64,000 nucleotides of DNA from Agriotes lineatus (Eukaryota; Arthropoda; Insecta; Coleoptera; Elateridae). Position numbers and translations under genes: made by a program. Below the pieces are notes generated by a model, which was not told the DNA's origin, ran no database searches, and worked only from the letters and a program-made list of their open reading frames with translations. This document shows positions 1 through 11,462 of the stretch, piece by piece; positions within the stretch are counted from its first letter, which is position 1, and the number at the start of each line of letters is the position of its first letter. Location: positions 1 through 64,000 of the forward strand of contig CALNHX010005884.1 in the NCBI GenBank assembly GCA_940337035.1, in the 5' to 3' direction.

Positions 1-107
1 AGCATAAATCTATAAGTTTTAGAAAATTGCCTAAGATTGCTTTCGTATATTAGGAATGTAAAAAATATCAATAAACATGGACAAAACAATGTAGGTATCT
101 TGTTGTA

Positions 108-540
108 GGAGATGGTCACGAATTCAAGTATCTTGGAGTTACAATAATAAAAGAAGGAACAAATTATAAAGATATTTCATACAAAATAAACCAAGGGGAA
201 AAAGCGATAGGAATGTTGAGTTCACTACTCTGGAGCGACCAGATAACAAAAAACACAAAGAAAACAATATATAACGTTAAAATAAAAATTATAGTTACAT
301 ATGGGTCCAAAACGTGGGAATCACACAACTAGATGAAAGAAAATTGATGATGCTACAAATGGATTTTTTGAAAAAAATTTGTAAAATGTATAAATTAGAA
401 CATGAATGGATACCAAAACAGAAGCGGAAAAGAGGCAGACTACGAATGACGTGGAGTAAAGTAACAAGAAAAACATGGAAGCCAGAGGTTTAAGAAAGGA
501 GAATATAGACAATAGAGACATTTGGCGTAGAGAAATTGAG
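108..540 (+). pseudogene. LINE reverse transcriptase C-terminal relic
   Basis: The plus strand reads GDGHEFKYLGVTIIKEG and then a long segment ending in ITYGS/KTWE-like residues, followed after a frameshift by QLDERKLMMLQMDFLKKI and KRGRLRMTWSKV. This order (FKYLGV, YGSKTWE, then a basic RGR...W block) is the region after the palm domain in non-LTR retrotransposon reverse transcriptases. The catalytic FADD block and everything 5' of it are missing, and frameshifts and stops break the frame. It is a dead 5'-truncated LINE remnant. The clade cannot be assigned from so short a piece. Confidence 0.7.
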
Positions 541-1800
541 AGACGTAGATAGATGTAACCAACCTAGAATTTAACCATTTAAAAAAATCGTAAAAGTGGT
601 ATTTACTGACAATCTTCGAAGGAAACGAATAACTATTTATTTAAAAAAGTATAAAATGTGTTTCAAATCGAGTTGAATTACAGACATACGACAAGTTACA
701 AGCTTTTGCTTTTGACACAGATTACACTAACGCAACTTGAAGTGCAAGCAAGGATTCTTTATAAATTTTTGACATTAATTAAAAGTTTTGAGAATTCATG
801 CAAAAATATAAAAGGTAATGTACGAAATAAGTGCTCAAATTTTAGAAAAATGTATTCAGTAATGAAGAAAAACCCTGTTTTTTGAGTATTTCGCCTAACT
901 TAAAATGAACAATATTGGAACACAAACGTTTCTAAAGATACATCTGCTTATGTTTTCAACAATTGACTAATTAAATTAAAAAGATACTGATATAACTTAG
1001 CTTGTTTTACTTGAAATATTAAGAAAAACAGCACTCATAGTCAAAACCTTGATGTAGCTTCTTATAAGGTTAATGCAAAATTTGTATTGCTCCTTCTACA
1101 TCTGTAGACGTTGAAAACCCGTTTTCAATATTTAAGTACATGTTTTCAGACAGAAGACTAAGTTGCTTCTTGAACATTTTGAAAATCATTTACTTGTAAG
1201 ATGTTTTATGACAATAATTAATTTACGAATTTTATTCGTATTGCCTAGTCTTTTTATTGAAATAAATGCTTAATTCTGATGTAAATCATTGTAAGAATTA
1301 TTAAAATGAGCAAAACAAAGGATTTAATACGTATTTTACCTTCTCTTTAATTTTATTAAAGGTTTACCATTAATCGACCATTAATTAAAACGTTGTTAAA
1401 TTCTGTATAAGGTAAGTGAGATGTTTATGCACATGCATAATTCTGCATATTTTTACAAAATAGGGTGCATGTATGTGCACATATTTTGGTAATAATCACC
1501 AACTAGATGTATTTATATATTGTAATGATCGCCCCCCGCAGGTATGTAAAAATAATAAGATACATAAATAGGGACGTATCTCATAGATTACAATAAAATA
1601 GTTTCAATAAAAGAATTTAATATTGTGTAATATTTCAGGGCTTATTAAAAAGGGTGTTCTAATTATTTGCTTAAAATGGTTTATTACTCTTTATATTTTT
1701 CTCATTTGCAATTAATTAAAGCAAAGCTCCGGTCTAGCATGAAATAACTCTAGTCTCAGGGGTAAGTTCAACAGCTTGTATTACAAATACTTTTGTGTAT
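541..1800. other. AT-rich intergenic sequence, nothing recognised
   Basis: The stretch has no recognisable coding motif or clear repeat structure. A 75-codon ORF at 658-885 on the plus strand has biased composition and no recognisable domain. Confidence 0.5.
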
Positions 1801-1810
1801 AACAAATTCA

Positions 1811-2520
1811 CTAGTATGGCAATTGCTTAAATTCGTTTCTGACAACTCTAACCTTCAAATTAACTGCACGTATAAAAATTTGTGCAATTTGAATTCCTAA
1901 CACCCCAATGGCAAAATTAACATCAGGTAAATACCATGTAATTGATGTGATGTAATTTCCGGCTAACCTGGTTTTGTTTTGGTGAGGCAAACCGACGCTC
2001 TCATCTGATTCTGTTCTATTTCCGATAAAAACGGTCGAAATATTTGGTCCAAATCGCCAAATGGAAGGACGCCACATCGATTAAAAATCTCTGAAAAGCT
2101 TCTGGGAAGTAGGGCCTGGTGCAACACCTCGTAGATAGTCTAATCTTGATGAATCCCAAATTTTACGGGCCTGCTCCAACTGCTTCCTGTGAATTTTTAT
2201 CTTTGGAAGCTGTGTTCCGATGCTGGCTCGCACGATCGAAGGATGCCACGGCAATTACGGACTTGGTGATGGCTTCTTCCTCCAAATGTCTGCACTCAGG
2301 CGCTCAGGAGAGTCTGATTTATATGGTACACCTATGCTTGTTGCTGGCCGATGTCTCTGCTACTGGTAAAGGGACCCCGAATTTGGCCTCTCTGTAGGAC
2401 GCACCTGGTGAAATCTTGCTGGGCTGATTCCTGTTCACTGGGATGTTTTACCACGATGCAACTTACACTCAAAGATGCCCTCACACTGGTGAATATGAAA
2501 ACACTTGTTGGCTGATACAA
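1811..2520. other. GC-richer island with short ORFs on both strands, unassigned
   Basis: Base composition is visibly richer in G and C than the flanks. Short ORFs occur on both strands: 1811-2077 minus, 2119-2397 plus and 2332-2520 minus. None shows a motif I recognise and none continues into a longer frame. It may be an old host exon or pseudogene, or a diverged mobile element. I cannot separate these by reading. Confidence 0.3.
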
Positions 2521-4420
2521 ATAACTTTTTTATTAATAATTTTACACCAAAGCTGGAAGCACTTCTTGCATCCAACATAAAAGTTACAAGCTTGTTTCCG
2601 ATATTAAACAATTGACTGTCTCGTGTCCTAGCGATTACGATTTACATTTGTTTTTATGAAAATGAGTTTTGATATCATGTTTTAACTTATAAACTATAGT
2701 TTTTATATACTGCCATTGCTTAAATACTAAACTGTCTTTTCTTGGGAATTGTCACTTTTACACTTTAAATCTCTGCCTTTTAATGACTTCTGTTTTAAAT
2801 GCAGTGTTTCTCATTTTTGGTTTAGCACTGCACGATGTGTGTTTCCTTTGATAGTTAGCCTAATTGCTCTTAACAATCTTTACTTCCTCGTACTGCATTG
2901 CACTGTTCCTTTACCCTTCAGTTGTCTTGCCGTTTGCGGGTAATACAAACTTTTAATCATAACGCTCATGTAATTTCTGTAACTACACAAACCATCTCTG
3001 TATTATATTAAAATTCATATCACTGTATTGATTTCACCCAACTCAAACCTGTCAGCTACATAAATTAAGCTGCGCTTGCCATAACTAGCATCAAACATTG
3101 ACTGAAACGCTGAACGTAACCCTTCTGAATCATGTCTTATCTGATGCCAACCTTTCTCACTCAAGTTATAATTACTGCTACTCATCTGAAGTGCATTTAT
3201 TAGTGTAAAATTACTGAATTTCCTGCAATAAATACAATATTTAATTCTGTGCACATTTTGAAATTATTAATTTTTCGTGTTAGTTATGCAACCAGAATTG
3301 CTGTAGGCAGTAAACCATTGCAATATATTTAACCGATGGTTTCATGTACTGGTGGATACATATTTGCCCTTTTCACAAACTTTATGGTACTTCAATTTAT
3401 TGCATAAACAAAGCAGGATTGCATGATCGGTTAATATTGTATTTTATTGTAATATGCAGAATACTCGCTTTTCCAGTATGTGCATAGGGATTCCTCTTCT
3501 CTCACATGTGGGATAAATTGGGAAAACTGCTGGCCAGTATTCTAAAAACAATTCGTCCTAGACCACTTTTTTTAATACATCTAAGAAATTCATAAAATTT
3601 GCCATTTCTATCTGTGCTGCCTTTATTTGAAAACATTATTTAATCCTCTAAAAACGTTGGCGACTTTTTATGCTTTTCGTGAAATTCTGAAGTATCGAAC
3701 TAATTGAAATCACAAAGAAGTCTTATGAACACCATGTTAGAGTTTTATGAAATTGGATAGCTTTTGCTCTTTATACAGTATTCTAAGATTGCTTTTTATT
3801 TATTTTTTATAATTTAACCTCAGCAGGTTTATTACACTGTTTCCACTGAATTTAAAATTTCTATTGCATCGTCACCAAAATGACTCTATAATAAAAAAAT
3901 TTACAACGCCAATTTTCGTAGAGAGAAACGTAATATTTTGAAATTTCTAGCGGCTGAATAGAGTTTTCTAACGTTCTGTTAGGTGAAATTATTGAACGCC
4001 ACCATGGACCCCTTTTATAAGTTTAAAATCATCTGCACCATGAAAATCGATAATAATAACTGTTTGCATTAAATTGCTCCATTGATTGATTAGCTGACAG
4101 CATTAATGGCTCACACAATTATGAGTAGAAATTTACAGCACGCCGATATTTAAATAATTTTTAAATAATTGGATTATTCAGATATATCACCTTAAGTTGC
4201 CCAACAAATTGACAAAATGAATGCAGCCAACACTTCAAATTTCCGAAAGAGTACAAAAATATTTTAGAAAATCGTATGACACTCATTAATGATCAATAGA
4301 AAAATTAGTTCATGAACCGTATCCAAGACAACAAAAACATTTCTTGTAAATTTTTTGTAGGCAGACATTACTTCTTTTTAGGGTTTGTGTCGTTACGATT
4401 TTCTTACCGAATCTGCATTC
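2521..4420. other. AT-rich intergenic sequence
   Basis: No ORF with recognisable protein features, no RNA gene and no clear repeat was seen. Confidence 0.5.
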
Positions 4421-4515
4421 GAGCATTAATTCATATCCGGAAATTATTTTTCGTGCATTCAACAACGTCGTTGTTGAAACGCACTCAAAAAAAATTCCGG
4501 AAAGAATTAATGCTC
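4421..4515. repeat. Short near-perfect palindrome (hairpin), MITE-like
   Basis: GAGCATTAATTC at the left is mirrored by GAATTAATGCTC at the right. The stem closes on a tight palindrome (TTCAACAACG / CGTTGTTGAA) near 4459-4480. The right half (CGTTGTTGAAACGCA..., an A run, TTCCGGAAAGAATT) resembles the subterminal region of the giant element near 6590-6640 (CGTTGTTGGAACGCA, A run, TTGCGGAAAGAATT). It may be a miniature relative of that element's ends. Confidence 0.55.
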
Positions 4516-6192
4516 TTATGAGATTATATGTGAAAATGTTCCCTAGCAATTGATCGGCAACTACAGTGATAAACGTTGGCTGGCTATAATTCCCCACTAA
4601 TTGCTCTTAGATATGTTAGGGGCTGCTGAAAATAATCAAGCATTTCATAAAATTAAACGCAAAAAGTGATCTGAACTTAAAAATATTATCAAATAAAGAC
4701 AGTACCTATGCCTAAGACCATTTTCTAAGGATTTCGTACTGAGCAGGAAAATTTTTTGATCGTTTCTGACTTGCTAGTAAGAAAAATCTAAAGTCTGTTT
4801 TTTTTAACTAGGAGGAATGTTTTGATTTGCCACTCTAAAATTTATAACTGTGGTTGGCTCAGCGTATACCGAGTTAACAATCTATTGAACAATTACCCAA
4901 AAGCATAAGAGGCAGAATATACAAATTTTAGGATTAGGTACTGATAACAAATGACAGAAATGAAGTGTAGTTGGTATTTCAGAATTAAACTGATTAAATT
5001 TTTTTAAGTAAATGCGATAAATAATGGTATTAATTGTTTTAAAGAAAACTGCTTTTTCTAAAATTATCGTAAAAAAGTTACTGACAAAGAAAACAAACGG
5101 CAGTAGTCTTACAGGTCAATATAGAGAATAAAAATAAATTATTAGGCGATGACATTCTTCCATCAGCGTCAATCCAGAATAACACCTCGAAGTATAAATA
5201 ATACAAAGTTAATGATGACTGATGCTGATAAATTGTGATTTTATTAAAAAACGGATTAAATTTCAAAATACTTATAATCATTGTGAAATATGTTTTGCAT
5301 ATGAGATTAAAGCAACAAAATATTCAAAAAATTGCACTGTTCTTTTAACTAAGGGGATAAGGATAGAGAATAAGCAACATCATTGATAATTGAACATATT
5401 GAGGCAAAGATTCATAAAGTTGCATATGAAGCACCCACATTTTTTGAGTTACGGGAGCAGCAGTTTGACAGTCATCCATGGACAAAAACTTTTTAAAAAC
5501 TTGTTGAGTTGAGGTAATACATCATTTCATTTCTGGGTGTATTGACAGAGTCGCCAACTGCCCAGTGAAATGACAGTAATCATTGTGACATCGATTTGGA
5601 CTTCGCATTACAAATATCCAGTAGTTTACAGCGAGGTACAACAGATAATTGGGGAGCTGGATGTGACAAATTTACACAATACACTTTGCTTTACCATACA
5701 AGCTGATGACAACTTTCTGCAAGTTTACAAAATTTATCTGGTTGTAAATTATTCTGGAATGAGGTTTGCAGTGACGATACACCAGACACTCGAACGGACA
5801 GGAACTGTGTGTTACCTCAATGGATGTTGCAGTTCGAGCAACAAACGAAACAATACGAGCAACACACCAAACCTCGGACGAGAACAGATAAAATAAATAA
5901 CTGATAGCACTCACTACCAGCTAAAAACAAGGCCTCAGCTCTCTAACGTCACCGAATTGTGATGTGGGCTAAATTAGGTAGTTAATGCCCGCGACGTGAA
6001 TATGCTTACAGCTTGTAGCTGCACGTTGGTTGCAATTATCGTATATAGTTGAGCTGTTTGTAATAGACAAGTCACTTAGTGCCTTTGTTAGTGTTTGGTG
6101 CTGTGCCTGTAAGTTATTTACCACCAGTTTTGCACAAATAAACACGTAAATCATCGTCGCAGGTCATTGAATTGTCAACAGTAATGTAGTAA
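4516..6192. other. Intergenic sequence with one unrecognised ORF
   Basis: A 108-codon plus-strand ORF (5570-5896) is present but has no domain, motif or neighbour that suggests function. Its codon content looks random and an overlapping minus-strand ORF of similar length exists. Nothing else was recognised. Confidence 0.45.
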
Positions 6193-6313
6193 GTGCATAG
6201 TGACTTGTCGATAATGCTGGTCAGATTGCACGACCAGCTGGATTGCTATGAAAATATGTCCCGACAGCGGGAGTGCAATCTGGACAGCATTATCGAAGCA
6301 AGGAACTATGCAC
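6193..6313. repeat. 121-bp imperfect stem-loop (tiny MITE or precursor-RNA-like hairpin)
   Basis: The left arm GTGCATAGTGACTTG followed by TCGATAATGCTG and CAGATTGCAC is mirrored by the right arm GTGCAATCTG, CAGCATTATCGA and ACTATGCAC. The roughly 40-bp stem has a few mismatches and a bulge, and the loop is about 40 bases. Length and shape fit either a very short foldback MITE or a microRNA-type hairpin. I recognise no known mature microRNA in it. It lies 89 bp outside the giant inverted-repeat element. Confidence 0.5.
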
Positions 6314-6884
6314 GCAATATATTTTGAGTGACTCTTGCTTGAATCGATTAAAAAAACTAAAGAATCATCATTTTAATGAGTTAGGTGGAGTATTACCGAT
6401 ACTAGCTGAAACCCGCGGCATTTGCCGCATTTAAAATGTACCACGAATTTAATAACTTTTGTTGCACTAAAGAAAGTTTTAAAAGCACGCTAGAGATTTG
6501 CAGTAAGGAAAAGTTCCAAAAAATATTTTTTCAAATGGAAAGTCTCTGAAAAGGAAACGCTCGCCTCTGGAAGGCGTCCTAATTAATACGACGTTGTTGG
6601 AACGCAGTAAAAAAAAATTGCGGAAAGAATTGTTCTACAAGTTAAGAAAAGTGAGAGTTTTCCAGTGAATGTAAAAGTTTTACGTGAGCATGGAAGAATG
6701 ACGTTGTAGCCCACGGCACATGCTGCATTTAAAGTTTTGCGCGTTAGATAGATATACTTGGTGACATTACAAAAAAAAAATTCTTTTACACACGTCTACT
6801 ATGGCAAATGCTACACCAAATACATACAATATATACAGTTCACATTTAATTATATATATTTATTCCTAATTCAGTACGTAAAAC

Positions 6885-7669
6885 ATGCTTAGAGTCATGT
6901 TTTTGATAACAGTGATAAAACTTAGATTACATTTAGATTTTAGTTTATTGGCATACATGTTAAACGTCAGCGTACAAACAATTTCCAGAATATTTATACC
7001 ACATTGAATATTATGTATCATCGGATGAAAAATTGTATTATTTGGCCTGAACGAGATCAGCTGATTAAATCAATGCCAGAATGCTTCAATAATCGATTGT
7101 TTTGAGATGAGAGTGGAAAAATCAAGTAGCCTTGAAGTACAATGTACTACATGGTCTACGTACAAAAAACATAATACGGTAAAGGTACTAATAGGCATCA
7201 CTCCTCCTGGATCAATATCATTTGTATCACATGGATATGGTGGCAGAATAAGCGATAAAGGTCTAACAGAGGATTGTGGGATTTTAAACAATCTCTTGCC
7301 AGAAGATTTTGTATTGGCAGAGGCTTTTTAATAAAAGACTCCGTAGGACTACATATGGCCACAGTGATAACGCCTGCTTTTCTAAAAAGGAAACGGCAGC
7401 TCGATCCAAAGGATATAGAATCAACCGGGAATATAGCAAGCGTGAGGTAGTGCAAGGTATATTGTTACAATAATTATCTTAATTATCTTTTTTTCAGAAT
7501 ACACGTCAAACGCGTTATTGGAGTCCTTCGTCAAAAAAATACAGTTCTTCACGAAACGATGCCCATGTTGTTCCTGGCAAAAAAGAAAACTGACGATGTT
7601 GCTGTGGTAGCTCAGATATTAACAGTTTCTTGTGCACTCGTAAATTTATGCCCTCCTATAATTGTATAA
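6885..7669 (+). pseudogene. DDE transposase relic (DDE_Tnp_4, ISL2EU/Harbinger-like), left arm copy
   Basis: The plus strand encodes a catalytic transposase relic with an HTH-like start (IKLRLHLDFSLLAYM, then a VSVQTISRIF helix), IIDCFEM with the first catalytic Asp, TWSTYKKHNTVKVLIGITP, GYGGRISDKG and a final IHVKRVIGVLRQK. A GT-AG intron of 51 bp (7447-7497) joins ...ASVR to IHVKRV in frame, so the gene was spliced. Defects are a stop in the HTH region, a 37-bp deletion just before IIDCFEM, a short deletion that destroys the second catalytic Asp region (VLAEAF where the right arm keeps VLADRG), and Lys in place of the expected catalytic Glu in IHV-E-RVIG. An N-terminal DNA-binding domain is not visible. 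The frame ends at TAA 7667-7669. The family assignment rests on motif recall (THAP/DDE_Tnp_4 proteins). Confidence 0.8.
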
Positions 7670-7801
7670 TTATGAAATAAATTGTATTAACAAAGTTAAT
7701 GTAATTATTTTTACTTTAATAATAATAATAATATCTACAAAATTATTAAAATTAGTTAATTAAGAATCTAACGTTAATACTATCCACCACCATTTATTAT
7801 A

Positions 7802-9182
7802 CAGTGTGTTCCCGGATTGAGTTTACTATAGGTATAATTGACAAAAAATTTTACAATTTTATTTTAATGTTTTAGGATTCCGCCCTGCTTGGTCTGAAGA
7901 GAATTTTAAGAATATTTACAGTTTTTGAAAACACAAGTTGGCCTTGACAGTGAAGCAAAAACTATTTTCTTTTCAGGTAAACTACCCTTTCTGTTCATGA
8001 TACAGCAAAATTTTACCAAGAAAAGTTGTTCAGAATGATAAATTATGGCCCTATACAAAATTTCAGGAAGATCTACCTACTTAAATTAAACCGTTAAAAT
8101 TGTACCTATTTATTAAAAATTACGGTTTGATTTAAGTAGGTAGAACTTCCTGAAATTTTGTATGGGGCCATAATTTCCCATTCTGAACAACTCTTTTTAG
8201 TAACATTTTGCCGTATTATAAACAAAAAGGGTAGTTTACCTGAAAAGAAAATACAATAGTGTGTCCTAGGATTGATGTTACAAGAGGCGAGATGGATTAA
8301 AAATTTTTGCATTTTATTTTAAGGTTCTGGGATTCGGTCCTGCTTGGTTTGAAAAGAATTTTAAGAATATTTTCAGTTTTTGAAAAACAAGTAGGCCTTG
8401 ACAGGGAAGCGAAAACTATTTTATTTTCAGGTAAACTATCCTTTTTGTTCATGATACGGCAAAATTTTATTAAGAAAAGTTGTTTAGAATGATAAATTAC
8501 GGCCCTATGCAAAGTTTCAGAAAGATCTGTTGACTTAGAAAACACCGTTATTTTTTAGATAATTGTATTTAATTTTCAGGTAAACTATCCTTTTTGTTCA
8601 TGATACGGAAAAATTGTATTAAGAAAAGTTGTTCAGAATGAAAAGTTGTGGCCCTATACAAAATTTCAAAAAGATTTGTCGACATAGATAAAATCATCAT
8701 TTTTAATAAATGCAATTTGTTTAATCTAAAAAATAACGGTTTAATCTAAGTCCACAGATCTTTTTGAAATTTGGTACAGGGCCATAATTTTTCATTCTGA
8801 ACAACTTTTCTTAATAACATTTTGCCGTATCATGAACAAAAAGGATAGTTTACCTGAAAATTAAATACAATTATCTAAAATACGAGTATAACGGTTTTTC
8901 TAAGTCGACAGATCTTTCTAAAATTTTGTATAGGGCCATAAACTATCATTGTAAACAACTTTTCTTAACAAAATTTTGCCGTATCATGAACCAAAAGGGT
9001 AGTTTACCTAAATAGAAAATAGTTTTTTCACATTTCTCATGGCCGACTTAATTTCGAAAAATTAAAACTCTGCTTAAAATTGTTTTCAGACCAAGCAGGG
9101 CGGGATCCCAAAACATTAAAATAAAATTGTAAATTTTTTTTGTCGATTATACCTATAGTGAACTCAATCCGGGGACACACTG
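7802..9182. mobile_element. TA-flanked foldback element, left-arm specific, built of iterated nested hairpins
   Basis: The ends CAGTGTGTTCCCGG and CCGGGGACACACTG are inverted, and TA flanks both sides (7800-7801, 9183-9184). The right arm keeps the empty site (TTTATTATATAATGT), which proves insertion with TA duplication. The interior repeats one module (AGGTAAACTA, ATGATACGGCAAAATTTT, AAAGTTGTTTAGAATGA, GGCCCTAT) in forward orientation near 7972, 8427 and 8574 and inverted near 8250, 8860 and 9010, so hairpins lie inside a hairpin. No coding capacity. It is a Tc1-mariner-type non-autonomous foldback by its duplication size. Confidence 0.88.
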
Positions 9183-9861
9183 TATAATGTAAAATTATTT
9201 GATTACCTTTTTCTGCATGTGGCCAATTAATAAAAAGCAAAATTACAATATCACATAGCAAAAATTATTAAATAGTACCTATACGATAAGAAACATAAGG
9301 ATATTTCGAAACTATGTAAGCTACATTAACAATCAATAAAATTACACATGCTGTCTACACAACATAAAAGAATAATTAAATATGAAAAATAATTTTTCCT
9401 AAAAAAGAATGGATTAATAGAAGTCATTAATACACTGTTTTTGATTAATCCACTCTTTTTCATTAATTAACTGTTTTTGTGATTTTGAGGTTTTGATATT
9501 TTGCATGGAGGTTAGTTGTATTAATCAAATTTTTCACCACAAAAAAAAATTTTGCGGTCAACGAAAAAATTTTGTGTAATTGTAGGCATACTGAATGGTA
9601 CCATTTTATTCTACATTTTCTGTCAGAACATTTTACCATTTGTTCGCCGTCGTCTGGTTTCCTACATTGACACCATAGCTGCAATCCATAATTAAAATAG
9701 GTACATTGTAACATATAATTCACAAACATACAAACCTTTTCATTATGTGCCTATTACGATGTCACTGGAAATTGAACCAACACCTATAGCTCGCATGTCC
9801 ATGGGGATGTCGCCTGAACTTGGACCAGCACTCATAGATGGCATATCCATGGCGATGTCAC

Positions 9862-11157
9862 TACAGTGGCTTTATACAAGACAGTGTGGCCATAGGGATG
9901 TCTTCGCCGCTATTGGTCGACGCGAATATCCGCCATTAACAGGCAAAATACTTAGTTACTTCTAAGTTGTTCTCAAAGAGGTTGGTAGAACCTGTTCATT
10001 TGGTTATGGAAGAAAATAAAACCTTTCAAATCTGACAACTGTAAATTGTCAGTGTCAAATAATTCATTAGCGTCGCAAGCGGGTGAATTTTTATCATCTA
10101 TTGCCCTGAAAAACTAATATCCTGCACAGTATTTAAATGTTATAATTTAGAATTGTGCTATTGTTGTTCGACTTGGAATGTATGCTAAAGAGATTACATC
10201 GGTGCTACGATGAATGGGGCTTTAGCATAAGTTTAGAGAAAACGGAGTATCTATTTAGTAATCAACTCGGAAGCACAATATGAAGTCTTAATAAATGCAG
10301 ATGTCGCAGTAAGACAAGTAGAAAGGCTTAAATACATCGGTGCTACAATACAATCGATGAAAAAGGTTTGGGAACAGAAGAGATCAAAACTCGAATAGTA
10401 CAAAGTAATAAGATAATGGGATGCTTGAAATCAATTTGATGGGACAATACTATCTCTAACAAAAACAAAAAAAGAATAGGTGAAGTAATGGTAGAGTCGA
10501 TGCTATGTTATGGCAGTGAGGTATGGACTGTAACAGCGGAAATGAAACGAAGACTAGACATAGTTCAAATGGACGAAAAAGCGGAAAGGTATCGAGACGA
10601 GATAGAGTGACGAACGAGGAAATAATACGCAGAATGGAGGCACCAGAATGAGTTGTGGACAGAACTGAACGGAAAGCGTTAAACTGGTTTGGTCATCTGA
10701 TGAGAATGGAGACGACGTGGCCTATGAAGATCTTTAAATGGTCTCCGCCGGGTAAGAAAAAAGAGGTAGACCACACAAACCGTGGAATGAGGGTATTCGG
10801 AGAGCCATGGAGGAGAGAAAGCTGAAAGAAGAACAAGCACAGGACAGGCAGGTTTGGAGACAGGGAACAGGAAGACGGCATTTAGCTGTATTGTAAACTA
10901 CCATAACTGAAACCGGTTGTAAACTTCATGCAACACCTTAAAGCATCACGAACGAACGCCAATGAAAAATGTCAAACTTTCAAACATAACACTGCACGTG
11001 CAGCAAACATCAACTAGTTAAAATAACTAGCACCAAAATAATGACCACTCAAAAACGTTCGATTATTTCTAAAGGCACTGTATCTATACGCTCAAATTTG
11101 CCTGAAAATGGCCGCCAACAATCGTATGGCCACACTGTCTTGTATATAGTCACTGTA
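9862..11157. mobile_element. 1.3-kb non-autonomous DNA transposon with 8-bp target duplication
   Basis: The termini TACAGTGGCTTTATACAAGA and its near-complement (ending TATATAGTCACTGTA) share about 32 bp. The duplication GATGTCAC flanks it exactly (9854-9861 and 11158-11165). The right arm of the giant element has the uninterrupted site (GATGTCACTACAACTTG), so insertion post-dates the arms. An 8-bp duplication fits hAT, P or Merlin superfamilies. The interior holds a LINE reverse transcriptase relic (10160-10890), either nested or captured. No transposase frame remains. Confidence 0.88.
10160..10890 (+). pseudogene. LINE reverse transcriptase relic inside the 9862-11157 element
   Basis: Frames on the plus strand include LECMLKRLHRCYDEWGFSIS with LEKTEYLF, RIGEVMVESMLCYGSEVWT and KKRGRPHKPWNEGIRRAMEE. 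This order matches the thumb and C-terminal tail of non-LTR reverse transcriptases (SxxKTxxL, LYGSExWT, GRPxxxW). Several stops and frameshifts are present and FADD is absent. It lies wholly within the boundaries of the 8-bp-duplication element and has no counterpart in the right arm. Confidence 0.75.
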
Positions 11158-11462
11158 GATGTCACTACAACTTGAATCCAAACCAGTGGTCATAGATGGC
11201 AGAACTAATGTTAGAATCTAGTAATTTCCAAGTTTTGTATTGGTAACACTTTTGACATCTATCATATTGACATTAAATCGTTAACCTTATTTAAGCTAAA
11301 CGACTCAATAAATCGGAGGCGTACTCATCATTGTGGTATGGCGCATTTCAAAACAGAATTAACAACACACACAAAAATAGCGACAATAGCAATAACAAAA
11401 TAACAGAATTAACAAAATCAACAGCAATTTTCACACTTTGACTTGCACAATATCGCAAGATA

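Larger units (their letters stand above)
9463..11193 (-). pseudogene. PHD-finger gene, left arm copy, broken by insertion and deletion
   Basis: On the minus strand the ATG at 11191-11193 begins the same Ser/Asp/Met-rich exon as the right copy. The exon is split by the 1.3 kb element 9862-11157 and resumes as (M)D-M-P-S...DIPMDM. Where the right copy has TGA this copy has CGA (Arg), so the stop is private to the right arm. After a 5' splice site (AAAAG/GTTTGT) and a 3' splice site (TTGCAG) comes LWCQCRKPDDGEQMVKC and then CRIKWYHSVCLQL. The frame then runs into unrelated sequence (HKIFSLTAKF) because the 2.9 kb deletion removed the last CxxC of the zinc finger. A PHD finger normally binds histone tails. 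In a transposon it could aid targeting, but that is inference. Confidence 0.7.
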
